DNA of 64,000 nucleotides from Alteromonas antoniana (lineage in GTDB: Bacteria; Pseudomonadota; Gammaproteobacteria; Enterobacterales; Alteromonadaceae). The stretch lies in contig NZ_JAESDH010000004.1 of assembly GCF_019249295.1 (NCBI RefSeq), positions 186,001-250,000 of the forward strand, given 5' to 3'. Under the pieces are notes generated by a model that saw only the letters and a list, made by a program, of their open reading frames with translations, made no database searches and had not been told where the DNA came from. Of the stretch, positions 17,170 through 26,270 are shown one piece after another; positions within the stretch are counted from its first letter, which is position 1; the number at the start of each line of letters is the position of its first letter. Position numbers and translations under genes: made by a program.

Positions 17170-18546
17170 ATGAAAGCAATCATGAAAAAGGCAGCAGGTG
17201 CTATATCCCTGTGCACGATGTTGTTCTCAGCAATGACTGGCAGTCTCGTGGCTGACGAACTTGGCTGGCCGGAAAAAGAAGAGTTGAAGTTTGGATTTAT
17301 CAAACTGACAGACATGGCGCCGCTGGCGATTGCCTACGAAAAAGGTTTTTTTGAAGATGAAGGGCTGTATGTCACGTTAGAAGCGCAAGCGAACTGGAAA
17401 GTACTGCTGGATCGTGTCATTGATGGTCAGCTTGATGGGGCACATATGCTCGCCGGACAGCCTCTGGGAGCAACCATTGGTTTTGGCACTCAGTCTCATA
17501 TTATTACCGCATTCAGTATGGACCTGAATGGCAACGGGATCACCGTTTCCAATGACGTCTGGCAGCAAATGGAAGCGCATATACCACAACGAAACGGTAA
17601 GCCGGTTCACCCGATAAAAGCGGATTACCTGAAACCGGTTGTTGAGAGGTATCGCAGTGAGGGCAAACCTTTCAAAATGGGAATGGTATTTCCTGTTTCC
17701 ACCCACAACTATGAGCTTCGCTACTGGCTGGCTGCAGGCGATATTCATCCCGGGTTCTATGCCCCACATAAAGGCGATACGTCAGGCCAGATAGATGCGC
17801 AGGCATTGTTATCAGTCACGCCTCCTCCGCAAATGCCTGCAACCATGGAGGCGGGAACCATCTATGGCTATTGCGTGGGTGAACCATGGAATCAACAGGC
17901 CGTGTTTAAAGGCATTGGCGTACCGGTGATCACCGACTACGAGATCTGGAAAAACAACCCTGAAAAAGTATTTGGCGTGAGTCAAGCCTGGGCAGAAGAA
18001 AACCCTAATACGCATATTCGTGTGGTGAAAGCGATGATCCGGGCCGCGAAGTGGCTGGACGAAAATAATAATGCCAATCGTCCAGAAGCGGTAAAAATAC
18101 TGGCAAAAAGCAGCTATGTCGGAGCTGACGCGGAAGTGATTGCAAACAGCATGACCGGAACCTTTGAATATGAAAAAGGGGACAAGCGTGACGTACCCGA
18201 CTTCAACGTATTCTTTCGCTATAACGCAACCTATCCCTACTACAGCGACGCGATTTGGTACCTGACGCAGATGCGTCGGTGGGGACAGATTGCAGAACCC
18301 AGATCGGATGACTGGTTTATGGAAACGGCAAAAAAAGTTTATCGCCCTGACATCTATGCAAAAGCAGCGAAAGCACTTATCGCTGAGGGCAAAGCCAAAG
18401 CCAGTGACTTCCCTGATTTCGCCACAGAGACCGGTTTTAAACCGCCTCAGTCGGAATTTATTGATGATGTGGTTTTTGATGGCACGCAGCCAAATGCCTA
18501 TCTGGAGAAATTCGCAATAGGCCTGAAAGGTAACACGGTACTGTAA
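17170..18546 (+). CDS. nrtA: Nitrate ABC transporter, periplasmic substrate-binding protein
   Basis: 458 residues from ATG 17170 (ribosome site AAAGGAAAG upstream; GTG 17164 is a poorer alternative). The signal peptide ends near VADELG. The mature part is an NrtA/CmpA-type binding protein: [41 protein letters not shown] and the diagnostic [20 protein letters not shown]. The transporter takes up nitrate, possibly also nitrite or cyanate. It heads nrtA-permease-ATPase-porin-mobA, behind an attenuated leader shared in design with nirB, so uptake and reduction should be switched together. Confidence 0.94.
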   Translation: MKAIMKKAAGAISLCTMLFSAMTGSLVADELGWPEKEELKFGFIKLTDMAPLAIAYEKGFFEDEGLYVTLEAQANWKVLLDRVIDGQLDGAHMLAGQPLGATIGFGTQSHIITAFSMDLNGNGITVSNDVWQQMEAHIPQRNGKPVHPIKADYLKPVVERYRSEGKPFKMGMVFPVSTHNYELRYWLAAGDIHPGFYAPHKGDTSGQIDAQALLSVTPPPQMPATMEAGTIYGYCVGEPWNQQAVFKGIGVPVITDYEIWKNNPEKVFGVSQAWAEENPNTHIRVVKAMIRAAKWLDENNNANRPEAVKILAKSSYVGADAEVIANSMTGTFEYEKGDKRDVPDFNVFFRYNATYPYYSDAIWYLTQMRRWGQIAEPRSDDWFMETAKKVYRPDIYAKAAKALIAEGKAKASDFPDFATETGFKPPQSEFIDDVVFDGTQPNAYLEKFAIGLKGNTVL

Positions 18547-18572
18547 GCGATAACGCAAAAGAGGATAAGACA

Positions 18573-19565
18573 ATGAGTAAGACGGTACAGGCACTTAGCC
18601 AGATGAGTCCGACTCGCAGCAGTGTACTTTGGGGAACGATCATGTCTAGCGTACCTAAGTTACTTATGCCGATAGTGGGGATCTTGCTGTTCCTTGCGGT
18701 GTGGAACGGTGTGGCAAAAAGTATTGATACGTCACTGGGACAGTTTCCGGGACCTGCTCAGGTATGGGAGCAGGTGGTTACGCTGGTCGATGAACATCAG
18801 GCTCAGCGAGAGAAGGCAAAGGCGTTCTACAGTCGTCAGGAGGAGCGTAACGCAGAGCGTCTCGCGCTGGATCCTGACTATGACGCTAAAGTTCGTGAGT
18901 ATACCGGAGCACCGACTTTTTTCGATCAAATATGGACCAGCTTGTACACCGTGATGATTGGCTTTCTGATTGCCAGCGTGATCGCGGTACCGCTGGGGAT
19001 CCTTTGTGGCCTGAGCCGGTCTGCTTATGCGGCTTTCAACCCATTAATTCAGTTATTTAAGCCCGTGTCTCCGTTGGCCTGGCTGCCATTGGTAACGATG
19101 GTAGTCAGTGCCCTTTATGTCAGCGACGATCCAATGTTTTCAAAATCGTTCATCACCTCAGCGTTCACGGTGTCGCTGTGTTGTTTGTGGCCGACACTGA
19201 TTAATACCGCAGTGGGGGTGTCGAATATTGATTCTGATCTGGTGAACGTGAGCAAGGTGTTACGTCTTAAGCCGCTCAGCCATGTCAGAAAGATCGTGTT
19301 GCCCGCCTCAGTGCCGATGATTTTCACTGGTCTTCGAGTATCGCTGGGGATTGGCTGGATGGTGTTGATAGCGGCTGAAATGCTGGCGCAAAATCCAGGC
19401 CTTGGCAAGTTTGTCTGGGATGAGTTTCAGAATGGCAGTTCAGAATCGCTGGCCAGGATCATGGTGGCCGTGCTGACGATTGGTTTAATCGGCTTTTTAC
19501 TTGATCGACTGATGTTATCCGTCCAGCGCTGGGTGAGCTGGGATAAAGCTGCGGTATTGCGCTAA
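18573..19565 (+). CDS. nrtB: Nitrate ABC transporter, permease
   Basis: 330 residues, ATG with an AGAGGAT ribosome site. About six transmembrane helices, beginning at residue 30 (LLMPIVGILLFLAVWNGVA). A hydrophilic charged insert (about residues 68-115) separates the first helix from the rest, as is usual in NrtB proteins. The cytoplasmic EAA-type loop that docks the ATPase is visible near VSKVLRLKPLSHVRKIVLPASVPMIFTGLR. It lies 26 bp after nrtA. Confidence 0.93.
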   Translation: MSKTVQALSQMSPTRSSVLWGTIMSSVPKLLMPIVGILLFLAVWNGVAKSIDTSLGQFPGPAQVWEQVVTLVDEHQAQREKAKAFYSRQEERNAERLALDPDYDAKVREYTGAPTFFDQIWTSLYTVMIGFLIASVIAVPLGILCGLSRSAYAAFNPLIQLFKPVSPLAWLPLVTMVVSALYVSDDPMFSKSFITSAFTVSLCCLWPTLINTAVGVSNIDSDLVNVSKVLRLKPLSHVRKIVLPASVPMIFTGLRVSLGIGWMVLIAAEMLAQNPGLGKFVWDEFQNGSSESLARIMVAVLTIGLIGFLLDRLMLSVQRWVSWDKAAVLR

Positions 19566-19591
19566 CACGAATTCAGATTGAGGACATCATT

Positions 19592-20440
19592 ATGCAAACG
19601 AAACATTTAGAACTTACTCAGGTCGGTATTGATTTTCCCACGCCGAAGGGGCCATTCAATGCACTTACAGATGTGAATCTGAAAATACACAAAGGTGAAT
19701 TTATTTCACTTATTGGTCACTCCGGCTGTGGAAAGTCCACGGTGCTGAACATCGTTGCCGGATTACATCATGCTACTCAGGGGGGCGTTATCCTTGATGG
19801 CAGTGAGGTGAGAGAGCCGGGGCCAGAGCGTGCGGTGGTATTTCAGAATCATTCTCTGCTGCCATGGCTAACGGTTTATAAGAACGTTGAACTTGCGGTG
19901 AAACAAACGCAAAGACAAAAGTCGAAAAAGCAAATTCGCGACTGGGTACTTCACAACCTGGAACTGGTGCATATGACCCATGCGCTGGATAAGCTGCCAT
20001 CGGAAATTTCCGGCGGCATGAAACAGCGGGTAGGTATAGCCCGGGCGCTCGCTATGGAACCAAAGGTTTTACTGATGGACGAGCCGTTCGGCGCGCTGGA
20101 CGCGCTGACTCGCGCACATTTGCAGGATTCGCTGATGGATATTCACGCTGAGCTCGGCAATACGGTCATTATGATAACGCACGATGTAGATGAAGCTGTG
20201 TTGCTATCAGATCGTATTGTGATGATGACTAACGGACCGTCTGCCACTATCGGTGAAGTGTTGGATGTCGAACTGGAAAGACCCCGTGACAGACTCGCGC
20301 TGGCTGACGATCCGGCTTACAACCATTACCGCCATGAGGTACTCACCTTCCTTTATGAAAAGCAGAAGAAAATAGAAACCGTGACAAACCGTAAGCGTGC
20401 TTCCGGGGGCGCCTCTTCAAAAAAATCTAACGTCGCTTAA
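19592..20440 (+). CDS. nrtD: Nitrate ABC transporter, ATP-binding protein
   Basis: 282 residues with one ABC ATPase domain: Walker A GHSGCGKST, Q-loop VFQNHSLLPWLTV, signature SGGMKQRVGIARALA, Walker B LLMDEPFGALD and H-loop MITHDVDEA. There is no second binding-protein-like domain, so it is of the NrtD type rather than the NrtC fusion of cyanobacteria. A positively charged tail (KRASGGASSKK) ends the protein. Spacing to nrtB is 26 bp. Confidence 0.93.
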   Translation: MQTKHLELTQVGIDFPTPKGPFNALTDVNLKIHKGEFISLIGHSGCGKSTVLNIVAGLHHATQGGVILDGSEVREPGPERAVVFQNHSLLPWLTVYKNVELAVKQTQRQKSKKQIRDWVLHNLELVHMTHALDKLPSEISGGMKQRVGIARALAMEPKVLLMDEPFGALDALTRAHLQDSLMDIHAELGNTVIMITHDVDEAVLLSDRIVMMTNGPSATIGEVLDVELERPRDRLALADDPAYNHYRHEVLTFLYEKQKKIETVTNRKRASGGASSKKSNVA

Positions 20441-20516
20441 CGTAAATTAAATCAAAAGGTTAGCTGGTGCCTCGCGGCACTGGCGGGGTTAACTCACGCC
20501 TAATTTGGGAACCACT

Positions 20517-21731
20517 ATGTCAACATCAACACGTTTTACTCTGAAATTTCCCGTCGTATCCATTTGTGTGCTCGCTGCGCTTTGCGGGCAATCCAACGCC
20601 TCTGAGCTTGTCGATGCCCTTGCCGAAGGTTCTGCCAGTGCCAGTATGAACTTACGTTATGAGTCGGTCTCTCAGGACAACGCAGTGGCAGATGCCGATG
20701 CGTTAACCCTGCGCACTTTTCTGGGGCTTAAAAGTGGCAGTTATAAAGGGTTTTCCGTCACGGCAGAAGTCGAGGACAGTCGAATTGTGCTGGGGCAGGG
20801 GGACTACAGTGTGGGGCCTACTGGCTACAACGTTGGTCAGTATTCCGTGATAGCCGATCCGGAAACCACCGAACTGGATCAGGCATTTGTGCAATACCAG
20901 TCTGATTCCTATACCGTCAGGGCGGGGCGTCAGGTTATTGCGCTGGACGCTCATCGTTTTGTTGGTCATGTTGGCTGGCGTCAGGATCGTCAGACCTTCG
21001 ATGGGATTTCATTGAGCTACCAGATAAGCAAAGATATCAGCGCTTTTTACGCTTATGTTAACCAGCGAAATCGTATATTTGCGCAAGCGGCGGATCTGGA
21101 TTCGAAAGATCATCTTATCAACATCAGCTACCAATCGCCGGTTGGAAAATTTACGGCTTATAGCTATTTACTTGAAATAGACAATGCCACACCTAATAGC
21201 CTGGACACCTTTGGTGTGCGTTATGCAGGTGGCGTTACTCTCAACGATGTGAAGTACAGTTACACCGCAGAATATGCCACCCAATCCAGTGAAACTGCAA
21301 CACTCGATGTTGATGCCAGCTACTGGCTGCTGGAGGGCAGCGCTACGTTTTCTGGCGTGACCCTGTTGGCAGGCTACGAAGTCCTTGGCTCTGATGAAGG
21401 TGTTTACGGATTTTCAACACCCCTGGCAACGCTACACAAGTTTAACGGCTGGGCAGATCAGTTTCTCTCAACTCCAGCTCAGGGGCTGAAAGACGCCTAT
21501 ATCTCGCTTTCATCCACACTGGCCGGTGGCAAAGGCAGCCTTGTTTATCATCAGTTCGATGCCGATGAAAGCTCTGTCGAGGTGAGCGATCTGGGCAGCG
21601 AAGTGGACCTGGTCTATACCAAAGCGGTTCTCGACAATGTCACACTGGGCCTTAAATATGCACGTTACTCAGCTGGTGATATCAACGTGGATACAGACAA
21701 ACTGTGGGCCTGGGTTAGCACCGCTTTTTAA
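20517..21731 (+). CDS. Outer membrane porin, alginate-export/porin-like
   Basis: 404 residues from ATG 20517 (TTGGGA ribosome site). Signal peptide to about residue 32 (LCGQSNA-SEL). The mature protein is an alternating beta-strand barrel ending in a C-terminal aromatic residue (WAWVSTAF), the outer membrane insertion signal. GYNVGQYSVIADPETTELDQ and RAGRQVIALDAHRFVGHVGW resemble the alginate-export porin fold. In this operon it most likely lets nitrate or nitrite across the outer membrane; that is inferred from position only. Confidence 0.85.
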   Translation: MSTSTRFTLKFPVVSICVLAALCGQSNASELVDALAEGSASASMNLRYESVSQDNAVADADALTLRTFLGLKSGSYKGFSVTAEVEDSRIVLGQGDYSVGPTGYNVGQYSVIADPETTELDQAFVQYQSDSYTVRAGRQVIALDAHRFVGHVGWRQDRQTFDGISLSYQISKDISAFYAYVNQRNRIFAQAADLDSKDHLINISYQSPVGKFTAYSYLLEIDNATPNSLDTFGVRYAGGVTLNDVKYSYTAEYATQSSETATLDVDASYWLLEGSATFSGVTLLAGYEVLGSDEGVYGFSTPLATLHKFNGWADQFLSTPAQGLKDAYISLSSTLAGGKGSLVYHQFDADESSVEVSDLGSEVDLVYTKAVLDNVTLGLKYARYSAGDINVDTDKLWAWVSTAF

Positions 21732-21751
21732 GACTAGGGAACACTACAACC

Positions 21752-22312
21752 ATGTCAGTTGAAACAAACAATAATACGCCCGTTACTGGCTTCATCCTGG
21801 CGGGCGGTCGCTCGTCACGAATGGGAAGGGATAAAGCCGATGTTAAATGGCAAGGGATGTCGTTGCTCAACCACATGAAGATGTCGCTTTCCTCAATAGC
21901 GTCGCGTGTCGTTGTTGTTGGCGGCAGACATGCCGATATTGCAGACCACGTCCCTTTTTTGGGGCCCGGCAATGCTATAGCGAAACGGCTGCTGATGATG
22001 CCGGCGTCGGAGCAAATCGCTTTATTTGTACCCATAGATATGCCAAGACTCACGCCAGCGTTGCTTCAATATCTCATCAGGCAGTGTGAGAGAAAGAGAG
22101 CTCCCGTCTACTTTGAACGAGAGTATCTGCCAGTAGCCATACCGACTCGGTATTTGCTGTCGGACAAACTGCAAGCATTGCTCAGCGACTCTCCGGAACC
22201 CTCGGTTAAGTTGGTATTGCAGTGCATCGGTGCGCACTCTCTGGAAATACTGGGTGATAATCTGCTATTTGCGAATATTAACCGGCCTGAGGATCTCTGT
22301 ACCTGTAATTAG
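21752..22312 (+). CDS. mobA: Molybdenum cofactor guanylyltransferase
   Basis: 186 residues. The nucleotidyltransferase signature LAGGRSSRMGRDKA (residues 16-29) with the lysine that binds GTP, followed by VVVVGGR, FLGPGNAI and the metal-binding VPIDMPRLTP. MobA adds GMP to Mo-molybdopterin to give the MGD cofactor used by NasA. Its place as the last gene of the transporter operon, 20 bp after the porin, suggests cofactor supply is matched to nitrate use. It may be a second copy if a housekeeping mobA lies elsewhere. Confidence 0.93.
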   Translation: MSVETNNNTPVTGFILAGGRSSRMGRDKADVKWQGMSLLNHMKMSLSSIASRVVVVGGRHADIADHVPFLGPGNAIAKRLLMMPASEQIALFVPIDMPRLTPALLQYLIRQCERKRAPVYFEREYLPVAIPTRYLLSDKLQALLSDSPEPSVKLVLQCIGAHSLEILGDNLLFANINRPEDLCTCN

Positions 22313-22369
22313 GCTACGACCTGCTCTTCGAGTCAGAAAATAGCTGGTAACACTATTCAGGAAAGGGGG

Positions 22370-22783
22370 CTATATCAACACCTCAGTTAGCAGTACGCTA
22401 CACCAACACACTGCGGCGATAAGTAACGCCATCGTCACGCCAAGCGATCCCATGTCTTTTGCCAGACCAGACAGCGGGTGGAGGTCATAACTGATTCTGT
22501 CGATAACGGCTTCAATTGCAGTGTTCACTATCTCAGCAAACAGAACAAACAGCAGTGAAATCAGCAAAAGGGCTTTTTCATATACCGAAATATCCCATAA
22601 CGCGAGTAAAGGCAGGGACGCCGTTATTAAAACAAGCTCCTGCCTGAAAGCAGCTTCATGACGTATAAGCCACTTTAGTGCCCGAAGCGAATTAGCAAAA
22701 GCCAGTACAAGCCGTTTCAGACCGCGGGGTTTGTTTGTCGCGTCAAAAATAGCTGTTGCAGCTTTGTGTTCTAGGTTCTGCAT
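22370..22783 (-). CDS. dgkA: Diacylglycerol kinase
   Basis: 137 residues with three transmembrane helices after an amphipathic N-terminus. Active-site residues of the DgkA family are in place: E49 in FRQEL, E84 and E91 in EIVNTAIEAVIDR, and AKDMGSLGV with D110. It phosphorylates diacylglycerol to phosphatidic acid in the inner membrane. It overlaps eptA by 13 bp. EptA leaves diacylglycerol when it takes phosphoethanolamine from phosphatidylethanolamine, so DgkA recycles the by-product, and the pairing makes biochemical sense. Confidence 0.95.
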   Translation of the reverse strand: MQNLEHKAATAIFDATNKPRGLKRLVLAFANSLRALKWLIRHEAAFRQELVLITASLPLLALWDISVYEKALLLISLLFVLFAEIVNTAIEAVIDRISYDLHPLSGLAKDMGSLGVTMALLIAAVCWCSVLLTEVLI

Positions 22784-24393
22784 GACTTTAATACGTCCAT
22801 TTCTGGTTGGTAGGTACTGCTGCGAACATGGGTAAGGCCCAGCAATGTGTCGTAAAGGTTATCCTGCGAAAGAGGTTGGCGGCTTTGTGCGCTGACACAG
22901 TTCTGAAAATTTGGGTCTGAAAGGTTGCTGTCCCAGTAAATCATTGGCACATGCGTTTGCGCTTCCGGCGCAAAGGCATAAGGAAAACCGTGCAGGTACA
23001 TACCGGCTTCTCCCAGCGACTCACCGTGATCAGAGATATACAGCATAGAGGCGTTAGGCACATTCTGTAATGATTGGATAATGCGGCTTAGTACGTGATC
23101 GGTATACGCAATCGTATTGTCATAGGTATTCTGCAACTGCTCTTCTGTGCAGTTCTGAATGTCACTTCGGGGACAGTCCGGCAAAAATTTTCTGAAGCTT
23201 TGCGGGTATCGTCGGTAGTACGTTGGCCCGTGTGAGCCAATCATGTGCAGCACAATAACGCGCTGCGAACCGGTTTGTTCGGCGAGTTTTTTTTCAAGCA
23301 GCGGTAATAACACCTCATCGTAACAATAATCACCATCGCACAACGACGAGTCCCGGGAAGGATCATAAGCAATAGTGTCAATCCGCTTACAAACCCCTTT
23401 GCAACTGCTGTTATTGTCTATCCAGGACACGGTTGCACCAGCCCGGCGAATAATATCCAGAACGTTATCCTGACTGTCAGCAAGCCTGCTGTCATAATTT
23501 TCCCTGGATAATCTGGAAAACATGCAGGGGACTGATACCGCAGTCGCAGTGCCGCAGGATGTCACCTGATCAAAACTTATCGCACCGATGGATGACAGAT
23601 GCGGCGTTGTGTTTTTGTAATAACCGTTAATTCCGAATTTATCCGCACGAGCCGTCTCTCCGACCACCACCACTACCGTTTTGGGTTGTCCTTTCTTATT
23701 TGCGGCAATACCAGGCGACTTATCGAGAATGCGAAAGCTCATTGGGGGACGCAGATAGCTATCCCGCACATACTTGTACGCGGCGTTATAAAATGCGTAA
23801 GGAACCAGGTATCGGGTAAGCTCTTTGTGGTTTCTGCCCACTGCTGCGTAATCTTTAAACAAGAAACCGGCAATCAGAGCTATGCCAATAACAGCGAACA
23901 GATTCAGGCGGAGAAGCTTTTTGGCGCGGATCTTTGCTTTCTCTCGACGACTAGAGCGGAACAGCATTACTGCAGGCAGGAAGCCGACGAAAATGATAAA
24001 AGTAAAAAGCGACAGGTTCAGGTATGAGGCTGCTTCTGCAGGGTGCGTCTCGGCGATATTCTGGAACATGCTGCGATCGAACACCACGCCATAAGATACG
24101 GTGGCATAAAGCAGTAACACACTGATGACAATGGTAATCGCGGCAGTAAAGCGCGGCGATAAAAATGCGCCCGCCATGCTTAATAACAAGATTGTGATAT
24201 TCAGAAGCAAAGCTGGCACAGACAGGAAAAACAGCCATTCACTCAGACTGTTAGGCGATGTTGCCAGAAATACCGCGTGAATAAAGGGATAGTTGCAAAC
24301 CAACGCAATAAAAAGCGAAGACCAGAACAGCACTTGTGCTGACGTTAACCGAACAGGCAAATTTATAACTCTTAGCATGGCAATAGGCATCAT
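22771..24393 (-). CDS. eptA: Lipid A phosphoethanolamine transferase (EptA/PmrC type)
   Basis: 540 residues. Five N-terminal transmembrane helices (to about residue 185) precede a periplasmic sulfatase-fold domain. The catalytic threonine lies in VVVGETARADKFGINGY, and other family motifs are TSCGTATAVSVPCMFS, IVLHMIGSHGPTYYRRYP and YISDHGESLGE (metal ligands). It transfers phosphoethanolamine to lipid A and so lowers the negative surface charge, giving resistance to polymyxin-type peptides. The start is MMPIAM at 24393; MLRV at 24378 is possible. A PmrA-like box lies 32 bases upstream, and dgkA overlaps its 3' end. Confidence 0.94.
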   Translation of the reverse strand: MMPIAMLRVINLPVRLTSAQVLFWSSLFIALVCNYPFIHAVFLATSPNSLSEWLFFLSVPALLLNITILLLSMAGAFLSPRFTAAITIVISVLLLYATVSYGVVFDRSMFQNIAETHPAEAASYLNLSLFTFIIFVGFLPAVMLFRSSRREKAKIRAKKLLRLNLFAVIGIALIAGFLFKDYAAVGRNHKELTRYLVPYAFYNAAYKYVRDSYLRPPMSFRILDKSPGIAANKKGQPKTVVVVVGETARADKFGINGYYKNTTPHLSSIGAISFDQVTSCGTATAVSVPCMFSRLSRENYDSRLADSQDNVLDIIRRAGATVSWIDNNSSCKGVCKRIDTIAYDPSRDSSLCDGDYCYDEVLLPLLEKKLAEQTGSQRVIVLHMIGSHGPTYYRRYPQSFRKFLPDCPRSDIQNCTEEQLQNTYDNTIAYTDHVLSRIIQSLQNVPNASMLYISDHGESLGEAGMYLHGFPYAFAPEAQTHVPMIYWDSNLSDPNFQNCVSAQSRQPLSQDNLYDTLLGLTHVRSSTYQPEMDVLKSCRT

Positions 24394-24424
24394 TAGCAGA
24401 TTGTCTGCAGTGTAGAAAACAAAA

Positions 24425-24441
24425 CTTAAGCCGACCTTAAG
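24425..24441 (-). promoter_or_regulatory. PmrA-like box upstream of eptA
   Basis: CTTAAG-N5-CTTAAG, an exact match to the PmrA box (CTTAAK direct repeat, 5-bp spacer), 32-48 bases before the eptA start. A TACACT hexamer about 10 bases downstream in the direction of eptA could be the -10, so the box would cover the -35 as in enterobacterial PmrA promoters. No pmrAB genes are in the window. Confidence 0.65.
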
Positions 24442-24881
24442 CCTGAAAATTTAATAGTAAAACAGGAGTTGCAATGCACGTTAGGTTGGGGGCATTGGCT
24501 GAAACATTGTGCTCTCTACGGTGTTTAGCTACGCCGTAATTAATACTTTCAACCTGACTCATTCCGTTTCTGAAGTAATGCGGCAAACCGGAATTGAGGG
24601 TATAACAACGATGATCCCAACGGTGTGGGAAAGTGCTCTTTACCGGCTGTGTGCTTGCGTTGCGACGAACCGGACTTGTTAATTAGTTGGTGTGGCAGAT
24701 GCGGCGTCGCAGAATGTGTAGTAGTATGATATTTGACCGGTTTACGTTGGTGCATGAAGAAAATTCGAATAAGCTAAAGTGATGATTTAAAGGCTCTGTC
24801 TTTGCGATAAACGTGTTGCTTTGATTACAAAACGCATCGCAATGCCTGAAAATTCCTAACAATTACAATGAAAATCAGGGG
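24442..24881. other. Intergenic region between eptA and the solute-binding protein gene
   Basis: About 440 bases with no ORF that I would call. Apart from the PmrA-like box at its left edge, I see no hairpin with a T-run, no repeat and no tRNA-like sequence. Confidence 0.5.
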
Positions 24882-25646
24882 ATGCGTGTGGCTTCGAAAT
24901 GCAAAAAGCTTGGTTATGCGATGGTACTTATACTGGGCACGAGTAACGCGTTTGCGGCAAATATCAGAGCGGTAACGGAGCTGTTCAGTCCGTTTCAAAT
25001 GTACGATGCCAGCGGAAGCCTTACTGGCTGTGCAACAGAGTTAGTGCGTCAGCTTGTTCAGGAAACAGGCGATAGCCTCACCATTGATGTGATGCCATGG
25101 AGTCTGGCATATCAGTACGCTGTTTCCACTCCTGGTACTTTCATATTTTCCATTGGCAGAAATGAGCAGCGCGAGCCTTTATTTCACTGGATTGGCAATA
25201 TTGCCCGGGAGAATCTTTACTTCTGGACACTGAGCAACAGCGGTATCGCAAAAGGTGAAGATATCCTGGCGTTCCGGGATTATCGTATTGCCGTTGTAAA
25301 AGATGCAACTACCCACCAATACCTTTCGAATCAAGGTTTTCAGAACCTCTATCTGATGTCCTCTACTGAGAGTAACATCGATGAAAGTAGCCGCGTGAGA
25401 ATGCTGTTAAAAGGGCGGGCAGACATTATGATTGCCTCCAGCGATCATATGCAAAATGCTATCGCTTCTCTCGGGATGCCTGAGCGAAGCCTTCAGGTTG
25501 TGTATCGCGCAAAAGAACTGGATACCAACCTCAATTTTGCTATCAGCGCGCCAGCCGATGAGCAGATGGTTGCAGAATACCAAATTGCATTTCAACAGCT
25601 CAATGCCCCAAAAAAAATACAGCAATGTGTGAACCAATGGCAATAG
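24882..25646 (+). CDS. Periplasmic solute-binding protein family 3-like
   Basis: 254 residues. The signal peptide ends near SNAFA-AN (residue 26). The mature domain begins IRAVTELFSPFQMYDASGSLTGCATELVRQL and contains MPWSLAYQYAVSTPGTFIFSIGRNEQREPLFHWIGNI, the pattern of PBPb/SBP_bac_3 proteins of the solitary kind common in marine gammaproteobacteria. Two cysteines could pair. No permease or ATPase is near, so it may sense rather than transport. The start is uncertain: ATG 24882 abuts the AGGGG ribosome site, and GTG 24888 is better spaced. Confidence 0.8.
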   Translation: MRVASKCKKLGYAMVLILGTSNAFAANIRAVTELFSPFQMYDASGSLTGCATELVRQLVQETGDSLTIDVMPWSLAYQYAVSTPGTFIFSIGRNEQREPLFHWIGNIARENLYFWTLSNSGIAKGEDILAFRDYRIAVVKDATTHQYLSNQGFQNLYLMSSTESNIDESSRVRMLLKGRADIMIASSDHMQNAIASLGMPERSLQVVYRAKELDTNLNFAISAPADEQMVAEYQIAFQQLNAPKKIQQCVNQWQ

Positions 25647-25772
25647 AGATGAAGGTTTGCAGGGCATCTACAACTTTACCAATTGGAAAGTGATTGTGAT
25701 TGTTATTCAACATGGTATGGTTAGTATGAAGTTAATGCAGCGCGGCTGCCATCTTTCTTACCAAGGAATTCT

Positions 25773-25817
25773 CATGCAAATCGTTACTAAACAGTACATT
25801 TATAATATTACCTACTG
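25773..25817 (+). other. 14-codon ORF before a terminator, possible leader peptide
   Basis: MQIVTKQYIYNITY, with a good AAGGA ribosome site about 7 bases upstream, then a terminator at 25884 and the small XRE gene at 25944. There is no run of a single amino acid codon, although four of fourteen codons are Tyr or Ile. Low confidence; it may be chance. Confidence 0.25.
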
Positions 25818-25883
25818 ATTGCGCCTGACGCTGGTGTTCAGGGGCAAGTTTCGCTTCTGGGCATCGCAGGTATAACGTTTTGC

Positions 25884-25919
25884 AAAAGCCCAGAATGGTT
25901 ATCCAATCTGGGCTTTTTT
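25884..25919 (+). terminator. Intrinsic terminator before the XRE-type gene
   Basis: AAAAGCCCAGA pairs with TCTGGGCTTTT (11 bp, 12-base loop) and is followed by T's. It lies only 25 bases before the start codon of the XRE gene, so it either ends the upstream transcript or attenuates that gene. Confidence 0.8.
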
Positions 25920-25943
25920 AATGCCCGCCGCAGAGACAAAACT

Positions 25944-26162
25944 ATGAAAGAGTTAACGTTAGGACAGATAAGAAGGCAAAACAGGGTAAAGCAGGAAGTT
26001 GTCGCAATGGCGTTGTGTGTGACCGCATCCGGTGTGAGTAAGTTAGAGTCAAAGCGGATCCAGGACGTACCTCTGCATCGCGCTGCCGCGTATCTGGCAG
26101 CCGTGGGCGGTGAAATGAAAATCGAGTTGACGCTGCCCGATGGCGCAAGTTTATCGCTGTAA
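25944..26162 (+). CDS. Small XRE-type helix-turn-helix regulator
   Basis: 72 residues. The helix-turn-helix is residues about 15-38 (VKQEVVAMALCVTASGVSKLESK), followed by a short wing-like region ending in DGASLSL. It resembles the DNA-binding half of HigA/HipB-like antitoxins and of solitary XRE regulators, but no toxin gene is adjacent. The start ATG has a modest purine-rich ribosome site (GCAGAGAC). The gene is boxed in by a terminator on each side, so it may be transcribed alone. Confidence 0.75.
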   Translation: MKELTLGQIRRQNRVKQEVVAMALCVTASGVSKLESKRIQDVPLHRAAAYLAAVGGEMKIELTLPDGASLSL

Positions 26163-26165
26163 TGA

Positions 26166-26191
26166 AAAGACGTGCTTTGAAGCACGTCTTT
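26166..26191 (+). terminator. Hairpin terminator after the XRE-type gene
   Basis: AAAGACGTGCT pairs with AGCACGTCTTT across a 4-base loop, an 11-bp stem flanked by A's and T's, so it could work in both directions. It starts within 5 bases of the XRE stop codon. Confidence 0.7.
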
Positions 26192-26270
26192 GTAGTTGAT
26201 TACTTTTACCGGTCAATATTAAACGGTTTCACGGTATTAAGCCTGGTGTTCATGCAAGCGAAGCATACGG

